Of a DNA stretch of 64,000 bases, positions 32,346 through 44,250 are shown one piece after another. The position numbers were made by a program, and so were the translations under genes. This stretch comes from Roseateles sp. DAIF2 (GTDB lineage: Bacteria; Pseudomonadota; Gammaproteobacteria; Burkholderiales; Burkholderiaceae_C), in the NCBI RefSeq assembly GCF_015624425.1, contig NZ_CP049919.1:3286001-3350000 (forward strand), written 5' to 3'. Within the stretch, counting starts at the first letter, position 1. Each line of letters begins with the position of its first letter. The notes under the pieces were generated by a model. It searched no databases. It had not been told where the DNA came from and worked only from the letters and a program-made list of their open reading frames with translations.

Positions 32346-33767
32346 ATGAAAAAGAACTTTCAACGAATCCCCCGGCCGACCCGCCTGGCCCTGCTGATCG
32401 CCGCGCCCTGGCTGCTGGCCGGCTGCGCCAGCCTCAGCGGCACCGGCGGGATCGAACCGGTGCAGAAGATCGCCGAGCAGCATCTGGGCCAGAGCGTCGG
32501 CGTGGCGCGCAGCGCGGCCGAGCAGGACAGCGCCGCCAAGCGCGTCGACGAACTGCTGGCCAAGCCGCTGAGCGCCGACAGCGCGGTGCAGATCGCGCTG
32601 CTGAACAATCGCGGCTTGCAGGCCAGCCTGCATGCGCTGGGCGTGGTCGAGGCGGAGGTGGTGCAGGCCAGCCGCATGCCGAACCCGGGCTTCAGCTTCG
32701 GCCGCAGCAAGAAGGGCGAGGAGCGCGAGATCGAGCGCACCTTCGGCTTCGACCTCGGCCACCTGATCGCGCTGCCGCTGGCGCGCCAGGCCGAGAGCCG
32801 GCGCTTCGCCGCGGCCCAGCGCGGCACGGCGCTGGAGATGCTGGCGCTGGCCGCCGACACCCGCAAGGCCTTCTACACCGCGGTCGCGGCCGAGCAGACC
32901 TTAAGCTATATGCGCGACGTGCAGGGTGCGGCCGATGCCGGCGCCGAGCTGGCCAAGCGCATGGCCCAGGCCGGCAACTGGAGCCGGCTGCAGCAGGCGC
33001 GCGAGCATGCCTTCTTCGCCGATGCGGCGCTGAACACGGCGCGCGCCGAGCGCGCCCGCGTCGCCGCGCGCGAGCGCCTGACCCGGCTGCTGAGCCTGTG
33101 GGGCACGCAGACCGCCTTCACCCTGCCCGAGCGCCTGGCCGACCTGCCCGGCGAGCCCAAGGACCGGCCGGACATCGAGCAGTTCGCGATGTCGCAGCGC
33201 CTGGACGTGCAGGCCGCCAAGGCGCAGAGCGAGGCGACCGCGCGCAACCTGGGCCTGAGCCGGGTCACGCGCTTCATCAACGTGCTGGAGCTGGAGCTGT
33301 CGCGCAACAGCAGCAACGAGGGCCCGCGCCAGACCGGCTACGAGATCAGCGTCGAGCTGCCGCTGTTCGACTGGGGCGGTGCGCGCGTCGCGCGCGCCGA
33401 GAGCGTCTATATGCAGAGCCTGCAGCGCGCGGCGCAGACCGCGGTCGAGGCGCGCTCCGAGGTGCGCGAGGCCTACCAGGCCTACCGCTCCTCCTACGAC
33501 ATCGCGCGCCACTACCGCGACGAGGCGGTGCCCACCGCCAAGCGCATCTCGGAGGAGAACCTGCTGCGCTACAACGGCATGTTCATCGGCGTGTTCGAGC
33601 TCTTGGCCGACACGCGCGCGCAGATCGGCACCGTCAACGCCTCGATCGAGGCGCTGCGCGACTTCTGGGTCGCCCAGGCCGATCTCGACATGGCCCTGAT
33701 CGGCAAGCCCAGCCTGGCCGGCGCCGCCGCGCCCAGCGTCGCGGGTGCCGCGGCCGCCGCCCATTGA
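32346..33767 (+). CDS. TolC/CusC-type outer-membrane factor lipoprotein
   Basis: Outer-membrane channel of 473 residues. A signal with lipobox (LLIAAPWLLAGCASLSG) indicates a lipid anchor. The body has the two alpha-helical/beta repeats of the OEP family: QIALLNNRGLQASLHALGVV in the first, and VELPLFDWGGARVARAESVY in the second, the latter being the classical 'PLFDWG' OEP motif. The ATG at 32346 is set by the signal; upstream open frame belongs to shadow sequence. No RND pump or membrane-fusion gene accompanies it, so its inner-membrane partner must be encoded elsewhere or be of another type. Confidence 0.88.
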   Translation: MKKNFQRIPRPTRLALLIAAPWLLAGCASLSGTGGIEPVQKIAEQHLGQSVGVARSAAEQDSAAKRVDELLAKPLSADSAVQIALLNNRGLQASLHALGVVEAEVVQASRMPNPGFSFGRSKKGEEREIERTFGFDLGHLIALPLARQAESRRFAAAQRGTALEMLALAADTRKAFYTAVAAEQTLSYMRDVQGAADAGAELAKRMAQAGNWSRLQQAREHAFFADAALNTARAERARVAARERLTRLLSLWGTQTAFTLPERLADLPGEPKDRPDIEQFAMSQRLDVQAAKAQSEATARNLGLSRVTRFINVLELELSRNSSNEGPRQTGYEISVELPLFDWGGARVARAESVYMQSLQRAAQTAVEARSEVREAYQAYRSSYDIARHYRDEAVPTAKRISEENLLRYNGMFIGVFELLADTRAQIGTVNASIEALRDFWVAQADLDMALIGKPSLAGAAAPSVAGAAAAAH

Positions 33768-33790
33768 TCGCAACAAGGAGCGATAGAACC

Positions 33791-35215
33791 ATGGTTTCCC
33801 GACGTGATTTCTTCCGCGCCGGTGGCGCGGTGACCGCCGGCGTGGCCGCCGCCGCGGTCAGCAAGGTGGCGATGGCCGCCCTGCCCGAGCCGGTGCTGCA
33901 GCCCAGCCCCGACACGATGCCGCCGCTGCTGCCGTCCAACGGCCGGCCCTACAACCCGGTCGTGACCCTGAACGGCTGGACCCTGCCCTGGCGCATGAAC
34001 CAGGGCGTCAAGGAGTTCCATCTGGTGGCCGAGCCGGTGCTGCGCGAGCTGGCTCCCGGCATGAAGGCCCATCTGTGGGGCTACAACGGCCAGTCCCCCG
34101 GCCCGACGATCGAGGTGGTCGAGGGCGACCGCGTGCGCGTCTTCGTCACCAACAAGCTGCCCGAGCACACCAGCATCCACTGGCATGGCCAGCGCCTGCC
34201 CAATGGCATGGATGGCGTGGCGGGGCTGAACCAGAAGGCCATCCCTTCCGGCAAGACCTATGTCTACGAGTTCGTCGCACGCCGGCCCGGCACCTTCATG
34301 TACCACCCGCATGCGGACGAGATGACGCAGATGGCGATGGGCATGATGGGTTTCTGGGTCACGCATCCGAAGACCAAGAACCCGCTGATCAGCGCGGTGG
34401 ACCGCGACTTCTGCTTCCTGCTCAATGCCTTCGACATCGAGCCCGGCAGCGCGACGCCCAAGATCATGACGATGCTGGACTTCAACCTCTGGTGCTGGAA
34501 CAGCCGCGTCTTCCCCGGCATCGACACCTTGAATGTGCGCCAGGGCGACCGGGTGCGCATCCGCGTCGGCAACCTGACGATGACCAACCACCCGATCCAT
34601 GTGCACGGCCATGAGTTCGAGGTCACCGGCACCGACGGCGGCCCGGTGCCCAGAAGCGCGCGCTGGCCCGAAGTCACGACCGATGTGGCGGTGGGCCAGA
34701 TGCGCCAGGTCGAGTTCATCGCCGACGAGCCGGGCGACTGGGCCTTCCATTGCCACAAGAGCCACCACACGATGAACGCGATGGGCCACGACGTGCCGAC
34801 CCTGATCGGCGTCGACCATCGCGACGTGGTCAAGAAGATCAGCAAGCTGGTGCCCGACTACATGGTGATGGGCGAGCGCGGCATGGCCGACATGGCCGAG
34901 ATGGAGATGCCGCTGCCCGACAACACCATTCCGATGATGACCGGCCAGGGCCCGTTCGGCGGCGTCGAGATGGGCGGCATGTTCAGCGTGCTGAAGGTGC
35001 GCAAGGACCAGAAGCCCGGCGACTACCGCGATCCGGGCTGGTACCAGCATCCCAAGGGCGAGGTCGCGTTCGAATGGACCGGCGCCCTGCCCGAGCCGGC
35101 GCGCTTCGCGGCCGAGGGCGGGCGCTCGATGCCGCGCCAGCAGCCCGCCACCGCCCCGTCCGCCACCACCGAGCTGCGCGCGCGCAAGCCCGGCAGCGGC
35201 AAGCACCAGCATTGA
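33791..35215 (+). CDS. Multicopper oxidase, Tat-exported, copper-resistance type
   Basis: Periplasmic copper oxidase of 474 residues. The Tat signal is SRRDFFRAGGAVTAGV. Copper-ligand motifs appear in order: HWHGQRLPNGMDG, MYHPHADEMTQMAMGMMGFW, HPIHVHGHEFEVTG and the type-1/trinuclear segment FHCHKSHHTMNAMGH. A methionine-rich insertion (MADMAEMEMPLPDNTIPMMT) may bind Cu(I), as in CueO/CopA-type enzymes. It is expected to oxidise Cu(I) to the less toxic Cu(II). AAGGAG precedes the ATG. It is followed by a cupredoxin and a CusF-like protein in the same transcription unit. Confidence 0.92.
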   Translation: MVSRRDFFRAGGAVTAGVAAAAVSKVAMAALPEPVLQPSPDTMPPLLPSNGRPYNPVVTLNGWTLPWRMNQGVKEFHLVAEPVLRELAPGMKAHLWGYNGQSPGPTIEVVEGDRVRVFVTNKLPEHTSIHWHGQRLPNGMDGVAGLNQKAIPSGKTYVYEFVARRPGTFMYHPHADEMTQMAMGMMGFWVTHPKTKNPLISAVDRDFCFLLNAFDIEPGSATPKIMTMLDFNLWCWNSRVFPGIDTLNVRQGDRVRIRVGNLTMTNHPIHVHGHEFEVTGTDGGPVPRSARWPEVTTDVAVGQMRQVEFIADEPGDWAFHCHKSHHTMNAMGHDVPTLIGVDHRDVVKKISKLVPDYMVMGERGMADMAEMEMPLPDNTIPMMTGQGPFGGVEMGGMFSVLKVRKDQKPGDYRDPGWYQHPKGEVAFEWTGALPEPARFAAEGGRSMPRQQPATAPSATTELRARKPGSGKHQH

Positions 35216-35228
35216 CCCGATGGAGACG

Positions 35229-35804
35229 ATGATGATGATGAAAAGGAAATCCATGCACGCGGCCCTGGTCGCGATCGCCCTGCTGGGCGCCAGCCTCGGC
35301 GCCGCGGCCCATGGCGAGGGCGGCCACGCCGGCCCGCTCAAGCGCGAGCAGAAGGACTGGGGCATCGCCGCCGAGGCCAAGGAGGCCAGGCGCACGATCA
35401 CGGTCGGCATGAACGACGCGATGCGCTTCGTGCCGGACCGCCTCGAGGTGCGCCAGGGCGAGACCGTGCGCTTCGTGATCCGCAACGACGGCAAGGTGAT
35501 GCACGAGTTCGTGCTCGGCACCAAGAAGGAGCTCGATGCCCATGCCGAGATGATGATGAAGCATCCGGGCATGGAGCATGACGAGCCCTATATGGCCCAT
35601 GTCGCGCCCGGCAAGACCGGCGAGATCACCTGGACCTTCAACCGCGCCGGCGAGTTCGACTTCGCCTGCCTGATCGCCGGCCATTACCAGGCCGGCATGG
35701 TCGGCAAGCTCAAGGTGGTCGCCAGCGGCAAGCCGGCCAAGACCACCACCCAAGCCGCCACCCAACCAGCCAAGGCCGATGGCCATGGCGCCCACAAGCA
35801 TTGA
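35229..35804 (+). CDS. Periplasmic cupredoxin (blue copper-like) protein
   Basis: Exported protein of about 191 residues with a plastocyanin-like fold. The ligand set is visible as H in VMHEFVLG, then C, H and M in FACLIAGHYQAGMVG, the type-1 copper pattern. A His/Met-rich loop (HAEMMMKHPGMEHDEPYMAH) may bind additional copper. The tail ends HGAHKH. Several ATGs occur in a row; GGAG at 35222-35225 supports a start at 35229-35235 rather than 35220. It should shuttle electrons or buffer copper beside the multicopper oxidase. Confidence 0.88.
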   Translation: MMMMKRKSMHAALVAIALLGASLGAAAHGEGGHAGPLKREQKDWGIAAEAKEARRTITVGMNDAMRFVPDRLEVRQGETVRFVIRNDGKVMHEFVLGTKKELDAHAEMMMKHPGMEHDEPYMAHVAPGKTGEITWTFNRAGEFDFACLIAGHYQAGMVGKLKVVASGKPAKTTTQAATQPAKADGHGAHKH

Positions 35805-35820
35805 CACGAAAGGACCTCCG

Positions 35821-36126
35821 ATGAAGAAGACCCTCCTGCAGCAGATCGGCCTGGCCACCATGCTCGGCCTGAGTCTGCCCCTGGCCGCGATCGCCCAGAC
35901 CGAGCTGAGCGACGGCGAGATCCGCAAGATCGACAAGGACAACAAGAAGCTCACCATCAAGCATGGCGACATCAAGAACCTCGACATGCCGGGCATGACC
36001 ATGGTGTTCCAGGTCAAGGAGCCGGCGATGGTCGAGCAGGTCAAGGTCGGCGACAAGATCCGCTTCCGCGCCGAGAAGGCCGCCAGCGGCTTCATGGTCA
36101 CCGAGCTGCAGCCGGCCGCCAAGTAA
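35821..36126 (+). CDS. CusF-like periplasmic copper-binding protein
   Basis: Small exported protein of 101 residues. After a signal (LATMLGLSLPLAAIAQT) an OB-fold-like domain contains the copper site: HGDIKNLDMPGMTMVFQV. In E. coli CusF the equivalent is W-P-x-M-T-M with a capping tryptophan; here that position is Met, as in many relatives in this group. Ligands are presumably the His and the two Mets. AAAGGA precedes the ATG. It ends 111 bases before the P-type ATPase, separated by a CueR-type promoter. Confidence 0.88.
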   Translation: MKKTLLQQIGLATMLGLSLPLAAIAQTELSDGEIRKIDKDNKKLTIKHGDIKNLDMPGMTMVFQVKEPAMVEQVKVGDKIRFRAEKAASGFMVTELQPAAK

Positions 36127-36149
36127 GCCGCCCGCCTCGCCCCCCGGGC

Positions 36150-36180
36150 TTGACCTTGCCACGATGACAAGGTCCAGACT
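36150..36180 (+). promoter_or_regulatory. CueR/MerR-type copper promoter: TTGACC - 19 bp - CAGACT
   Basis: The -35 hexamer TTGACC (36150-36155) and a -10-like CAGACT (36175-36180) are separated by 19 bp, the over-long spacing typical of MerR-family promoters. Within it lies the dyad ACCTTG-N9-CAAGGT (36153-36173), very like the CueR operator of copA promoters. It should drive the copper ATPase gene independently of CopRS. No merR/cueR gene is in the window. Confidence 0.8.
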
Positions 36181-36189
36181 CGGGGCTTT

Positions 36190-36214
36190 CCGTGCTCGCG
36201 CGGGGCGAGCACGG
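36190..36214 (+). other. Hairpin in the ATPase mRNA leader
   Basis: CCGTGCTCG and CGAGCACGG form a perfect 9-bp stem around a 7-base loop, between the CueR-type promoter and the ATPase start. It could be an mRNA-stability or translational-control element; the sequence alone does not tell. Confidence 0.4.
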
Positions 36215-36237
36215 GCCTGCCCACAGGACCGGTCCAC

Positions 36238-38517
<2,280 letters not shown>

Positions 38518-38547
38518 ACTCCCCTCGAACCCGACCCCAACAACCTC

Positions 38548-39051
38548 ATGATCACTTCGAAGACGAAAACCTCTTCCCCGACGCGCCGCCGCCTGCTCGG
38601 CGCCGCCGCGGCGCTCGCCGCCCTGCCCGCCCTGGCGGCCGAACCGGGCGGCCCGCTGGTCGAGATCTGGAAGGATCCGAACTGCGGCTGCTGCCAGGAC
38701 TGGGTGCTGCACCTGCAGGCCGCGGGCCTGCGCACCCGGGTGGACGATGTCGGCAATGCCGCGATGCGCAAGCGCCTGGGCATCGACCTCAAGTATGGCT
38801 CCTGCCATACCGCCCTGGTCGGCGGCTACGCGATCGAGGGCCATGTACCGGCGCGCGAGATCCTGCGCCTGCTGAAGGAGCGGCCCAAGGCCCTGGGCCT
38901 GGCGGTGCCGGGCATGCCGGTCGGCTCGCCCGGCATGGACGGGCCGGCCTATGGCGATCGCAAGGATCCCTATGACGTGCTGCTGCTGAGCAAGGACGGC
39001 GGCGCCAAGGTCTACCAGAGCTACCACCGATCGATCGTCAAGAAAGCCTGA
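38548..39051 (+). CDS. DUF411 (CopG-like) periplasmic metal-binding protein
   Basis: Exported protein of 167 residues. A twin-arginine-like signal (RRRLLGAAAALAALPALAAE) is followed by a thioredoxin-like DUF411 domain with WKDPNCGCCQDWVLHLQ (the CGCC motif), GSCHTALVGGYAIEGHVPA and PGMPVGSPGM. DUF411/CopG proteins are found in copper-resistance loci and bind copper through the cysteine motif. It follows the ATPase by 30 bases and probably shares its transcript. Confidence 0.88.
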   Translation: MITSKTKTSSPTRRRLLGAAAALAALPALAAEPGGPLVEIWKDPNCGCCQDWVLHLQAAGLRTRVDDVGNAAMRKRLGIDLKYGSCHTALVGGYAIEGHVPAREILRLLKERPKALGLAVPGMPVGSPGMDGPAYGDRKDPYDVLLLSKDGGAKVYQSYHRSIVKKA

Positions 39052-39165
39052 GCGGGCGGTCCCGCGGGCGTCACCATTCGATACATCGGCGCCGCGGCGC
39101 CGGCGGCGGCACCGGCATCGAGCGGGTAAATTCATCCGGTCGATCAACCCGGAGGATGCGCCGCC

Positions 39166-40527
<1,362 letters not shown>

Positions 40528-40538
40528 CGACCGCCGGC

Positions 40539-41273
40539 TCAGGCCCAGGCCGGCTCGCTGTCCGGCAGCACCAGCAGGGCCGGCGCGGCGTCCCGGGCCG
40601 CGCGCGGCTCCTGCAGCAGCAGGCGCCGCACCAGGTCGGCCACCTGCAGCGGATGCGGGCGCGGCGCCGGGCCCTGTTGCGCGGCCTCGAAGGGCCGGTT
40701 CAGCGCGCCGGCCAGCAACGCGCAGACCTGGATGTTGCGCCCCCGCAGCTCCTGGTGCAGCGCATGCGACAGGCCCAGCAGCCCCCATTTGGTCGCGTGA
40801 TAGGCGCTGGCGCTCGGCCAGCTGCGCCGGCCCGCGGTGGCGGCGATATTGACGATATGCCCGCCCTGCCCGACCGGCATCAGGGTCGCGGCCTGCTTGG
40901 CCAGGGTCAGCGGGCCCAGCAGATGGGTGGTCAGCACGCGCCGCCAGTCCTCGCCGGCGCTGCCGGGCAGCGGCGCGGTGGCGTCGAGCGCGGCATTGTT
41001 GATCAGCGCGTCGAGACGGCCGTAGCGCGCCTGCACGCTGGCGACCGCGGCCGCGCATTGGCGCGCATCACCGACATCCAGCCCGACCCCGAGCGCCTCG
41101 ATGTCATGCAAGCCCAGCGCCAGCGCGCGCTCGCGTGCCCGCCGCGGCTCCGGATCGGCCAGCACCAGGCGCGCACCGGCCTCGCCCAGGCGCTGCGCGG
41201 TGGCGCAGCCCAGGCGCCGGCCGCCGCCGGTGATCAGCACGACCTTGCCGCGCAGGGAATCGCCGTCGTGCAT
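40539..41273 (-). CDS. Short-chain dehydrogenase/reductase
   Basis: NAD(P)-dependent oxidoreductase of 244 residues, classical SDR size. Cofactor motif TGGGRRLGCATAQRL (TGx3GxG-like), NNAAL in place of NNAG, and catalytic YxxxK in SAYHATKWGLLG. The upstream serine lies in AGRRSWPSASAY. The start at 41273 is preferred; the frame extends upstream only over the neighbouring gene. It follows the DUF2383-like gene by 8 bases on the same strand, so it belongs to that operon, which has a -24/-12-like promoter. Substrate unknown. Confidence 0.88.
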   Translation of the reverse strand: MHDGDSLRGKVVLITGGGRRLGCATAQRLGEAGARLVLADPEPRRARERALALGLHDIEALGVGLDVGDARQCAAAVASVQARYGRLDALINNAALDATAPLPGSAGEDWRRVLTTHLLGPLTLAKQAATLMPVGQGGHIVNIAATAGRRSWPSASAYHATKWGLLGLSHALHQELRGRNIQVCALLAGALNRPFEAAQQGPAPRPHPLQVADLVRRLLLQEPRAARDAAPALLVLPDSEPAWA

Positions 41274-41281
41274 CGCCGGCC

Positions 41282-41740
41282 TCAGATCGCCTGCGCCGCG
41301 CGCGCCTGGTCGCGCAGCGTGCGCACCTGGTCGTGGCTGCGCTGCGCGCCATCGCATTGGCGCTGCAGCAGCACCCGCACCGCCGGCGGCAGGTCCTGCG
41401 ACAGGGCTCGGCGGTAACGCGCCAGCGCGAGATCCCCGCCGCGCTCGCAGGCCTCCAGCAGGGCCAGATCGCTGTCGCCGCCCGGCATGCCCTGCAGCGC
41501 CGGCAAGCCGCACAGCGCCGCGCCTGCAACGCTGCCGCCCGGCTCCGGCTGGCCGCCCAATGCCCGGATCGCCGCCTGCAGCTCGGCCGCGGCCTGGTGG
41601 CGCTCGCCGGCATGGCGCTCGAACAGCTGCCGCAGCTGCGGATGGCTCGCGCGCGCGGCGCAGCCGCCGAGGCCCTGCTCGCCGTCGCGGCAGTTCTCGC
41701 TCAGCTGCCTGAGGGTCGCGATGACGTCCTGGCTATCCAT
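41282..41740 (-). CDS. Four-helix-bundle protein, DUF2383/PA2169 type
   Basis: Soluble helical protein of 152 residues related to the ferritin-like DUF2383 group: DVIATLRQLSENCRDGEQGL at the start, then ASHPQLRQLFERHAGERHQA and a C-terminal helix pair RYRRALSQDLPPAVRVLLQR, QCDGAQRSHDQVRTLRDQAR. Such proteins are often stress-induced and of uncertain function. GCAGGAGG stands before the ATG. A near-consensus sigma-54 promoter ends about 38 bases upstream. It is the first gene of a two-gene unit with the SDR. Confidence 0.8.
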   Translation of the reverse strand: MDSQDVIATLRQLSENCRDGEQGLGGCAARASHPQLRQLFERHAGERHQAAAELQAAIRALGGQPEPGGSVAGAALCGLPALQGMPGGDSDLALLEACERGGDLALARYRRALSQDLPPAVRVLLQRQCDGAQRSHDQVRTLRDQARAAQAI

Positions 41741-41777
41741 GCCGGCCTCCTGCGGTGCGTGGGGATAGTTTTCCCTG

Positions 41778-41792
41778 GCAGGCGGCGTGCCC
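41778..41792 (-). promoter_or_regulatory. Sigma-54-like -24/-12 promoter for the DUF2383-SDR unit
   Basis: On the minus strand GGGCACG-CCGC-CTGC keeps GG-N10-GC spacing and all of GGCACG (complement of 41786-41791), with one change in the -12 (CTGC for TTGC; 41778-41781). Transcription would start about 25 bases before the DUF2383-like ATG. The extra rpoN gene is 2.5 kb away. Confidence 0.55.
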
Positions 41793-41794
41793 GC

Positions 41795-44038
41795 CTATCC
41801 GGCTTCGCGCGCCATCGCGCGGCGCAGCGCGGCCAGCAGCTCGGCCGGCGCGCAGGGCTTGGGCAGCACCGGGAACTGTGGCGCGGCGCGCAGCGCGCTG
41901 CCGTGGTAGCCGCTGATCAACACCACCGGCAGCGCCGGGTCGCGGCGGCGCAGCGCCCGGGCCAGCGCCAGCCCGTCCATCGCGCCGGGCATCGCGACAT
42001 CGGACAGCACCACATCCACCGGCTCCTGCCCCGGCCCGACCAGGGCCAGCGCCTCGTCGGCGCCGCGCGCATGCCGCACCCGGCAGCCGAAACTGGCCAG
42101 CAGCGAGGCGGTGACCCGGCCCAGCTCCTCGTTGTCCTCGACCAGCAGCACCCGCGCGCCCTCCAGGCCGCCCATCGGTGCGGCCGGTGGCTGGGCTTCG
42201 ATCGGTGGCTCCGTGCCGGCGTCGGCCGGCAGCAGCAAGGAGACCGTGGTGCCCAGGCCCGGCGTGCTGGCCAGCCGCGCGGTGCCGCCGGCCTGGGTGC
42301 AGAAGCCATGCACCTGGCTCAGGCCCAGGCCGGTGCCTCGGCCCTGTGCCTTGGTCGTGAAGAAGGGCTCGAACACCTTCTCGGTCAGCCCCTCGGCCAC
42401 GCCGCAGCCATCGTCGGCAAAGCTCAGCAGCACGAAGTCGCCCAGCCCCAGCTCGATCTGCTCCTGCGGCTCGGCCCGGCGCGCGCGCAGCCAGACATGG
42501 CCGCGGCCGTCCATCGCGTCGCGCGCGTTCAGCGCCATATTGATCAGGGCCAGCTCCAGCTCGGCCGCGTCGACGCGCAGCGCCGGCGTGTCCGGCGCGA
42601 CCGCCACCTCGATCACCACCTGCTTGCCCAGCACGGTACGCAGCAGCTCGGCCGCCTCCGGCAGATAGGCCGCCGGCCAGACGCGCTGCGGCCGCACCGG
42701 CTGGCGCCCGGCGAAGCGCATCAGATGCTGGGTCAGGCGGCTGCCGATCTCGACCGAGCGCAGGATGGCGGCGACCGGCAGCGCCAGCGCCGCGCGGTCG
42801 AAGGCCGCCTCGGACCGACGCCGGATCAGATGCGCGCTGTTGCTGATCACGCCCAGCAGGTTGTTGAAGTCATGCGCGACGCCGCCGGTCAGGCGCCCCA
42901 GCGCCTCGGCGCGCTGGCTCTGGGCGACGCGCTGCTCGCCCTCGCGGGTGCGCGCCACCGCCTCCTCGACGCGGCGCTGCAGCTCGGCGCGCGAACGCCG
43001 CAGCGACTCGTCGGCCCGCACTAGGGCCGCCACCACCGCGTCGCATTCGGCGATGCCGGTCGAGCGGGCGTCGACCGGCTCGCCCGCCTGCAGCGCGGCG
43101 GCCGCGGCGCCCAGCGCCTCCACCGGCCCGGCGATGCGGCGCGCCACCCACAGCGCGCCGCCGGCGCCCAGGGCCAGCAGCGCCAGCGCGCCCAGCACCA
43201 CCGGCAGCACCGCCCCGGTGTTCCAGCCGGCCAGCGCGTCGCGCGGCACCGCGGTCACATAGGTCCAGCCCTGCGGCGAGGTGCTGAAATAGGCCAGCAC
43301 CGGCCGCCCGTCCAGGTCCAGCGTCCGGAACAGGCCCTCGCTGCCCAGCGCCAGCTGCCGGCGCACGCTGGCCGGCAGGTCGCGCCCGGCATGCCGCACG
43401 CCGCCGGGATGGCGCGCGACCAAGGTGCCTTCCTTGTCCACCACCGCCGCCACCCAGTCCGGTGGCAGGCGCTGGCGGTCGATCAGCGCCTGCAACTCCT
43501 GCGGCAGGATCGTCACGACCAGGTTCAGCAGTGGCTTGCCGCCGCGCTCCACCGGCTGCACGATCGCGGCGCGCAGCACGCCGTCCGACCCCGCCCGCAG
43601 CGCACCGACCTCCGGGCGCGGCAGCAGCGGCCGCAGGCCCTGCGGATGGGCCTGGTAGGACGGCAGCGCCGCCCCCTCCTCGTCGCGGCGCGTGTCCAGC
43701 AGCAGCAGCGTCGGGCTGTGCACCTCGATCCAGCCGCCCAGGCCCTGCATCGCGCGCCGCGCCTGCTGCGCGAACAGCAGCATCTGCTCCGGCGGCACCT
43801 GGGGCGCCGCATCCAGCATGCGCGACAGCGCCAGCACGCGCGCGATCACCGCGCGATGCGTCAGCTCCTGGTCCACCACGGTCGACAGCGCGCGGGCGCT
43901 GTCGCGCAGATGGCCCTCCAGCGCATGCCGCTCGTCCAGCCAGGTGCGCCCGATCACCCACAGCGCGGCGCTGACGGCCGGCAGCAGCACCGCGGCCATC
44001 AGCAGCAGCAATCGGGTTCGGATCGAGACGGACATCAT
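41795..44038 (-). CDS. Membrane-bound hybrid sensor histidine kinase with dCache-like sensor and C-terminal receiver
   Basis: Kinase of about 747 residues. Transmembrane helix 1 (RLLLLMAAVLLPAVSAALWV) and helix 2 (VLPVVLGALALLALGAGGAL) bracket a periplasmic sensor of about 240 residues with Cache-type features (WVAAVVDKEGTLVARHPG, YFSTSPQGWTYVTAVP). A HAMP-like segment, a coiled-coil and the HisKA box follow with H389 (GGVAHDFNNLLGVIS), then NMALNARDAM, DDGCGV and GRGTGLGLS, and a receiver (VLLVEDNEEL, DVVLSDVAMPG). The start is one of two ATGs (44038/44035). No coupled regulator; the nearby NtrC-type protein is a candidate partner. Confidence 0.87.
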   Translation of the reverse strand: MMSVSIRTRLLLLMAAVLLPAVSAALWVIGRTWLDERHALEGHLRDSARALSTVVDQELTHRAVIARVLALSRMLDAAPQVPPEQMLLFAQQARRAMQGLGGWIEVHSPTLLLLDTRRDEEGAALPSYQAHPQGLRPLLPRPEVGALRAGSDGVLRAAIVQPVERGGKPLLNLVVTILPQELQALIDRQRLPPDWVAAVVDKEGTLVARHPGGVRHAGRDLPASVRRQLALGSEGLFRTLDLDGRPVLAYFSTSPQGWTYVTAVPRDALAGWNTGAVLPVVLGALALLALGAGGALWVARRIAGPVEALGAAAAALQAGEPVDARSTGIAECDAVVAALVRADESLRRSRAELQRRVEEAVARTREGEQRVAQSQRAEALGRLTGGVAHDFNNLLGVISNSAHLIRRRSEAAFDRAALALPVAAILRSVEIGSRLTQHLMRFAGRQPVRPQRVWPAAYLPEAAELLRTVLGKQVVIEVAVAPDTPALRVDAAELELALINMALNARDAMDGRGHVWLRARRAEPQEQIELGLGDFVLLSFADDGCGVAEGLTEKVFEPFFTTKAQGRGTGLGLSQVHGFCTQAGGTARLASTPGLGTTVSLLLPADAGTEPPIEAQPPAAPMGGLEGARVLLVEDNEELGRVTASLLASFGCRVRHARGADEALALVGPGQEPVDVVLSDVAMPGAMDGLALARALRRRDPALPVVLISGYHGSALRAAPQFPVLPKPCAPAELLAALRRAMAREAG

Positions 44039-44202
44039 CAGCGGCGACCGGTGCGGGCTCCTCAAATTGCGGCAAAGCCCGCAGCCGGGCGGCAAAAGCT
44101 ACCGGCCCCACGCTGGGCCGCGGCGGCCGCGTTCCCAATCTAGGCCCGGCGGCGCCCGGCGCGGTGGCGCTTGTGTGTGCAAAGGTTTCGGGCCGGCGCA
44201 TG

Positions 44203-44218
44203 CGGCACGCCTATTGCG
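44203..44218 (+). promoter_or_regulatory. Near-consensus sigma-54 promoter of the rpoN gene
   Basis: CGGCACG-CCTA-TTGCG matches the -24/-12 consensus TGGCACG-N4-TTGC at all but the first base and has exact GG-N10-GC spacing (GG 44204-44205, GC 44216-44217). Transcription would begin near 44229, 22 bases before the rpoN ATG, leaving room for the GGGAGA ribosome site. It implies positive autoregulation of this sigma factor. Confidence 0.8.
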
Positions 44219-44250
44219 ACCCCGACGAGCGACAGCCCAGGGAGACGACC

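Noticed and set aside
44166..44182. Alternative -24/-12-like TGGCGC...TGTGCA upstream of rpoN
   Set aside because: GG to GC spacing is 11 instead of 10, and a much better element lies at 44203-44218.
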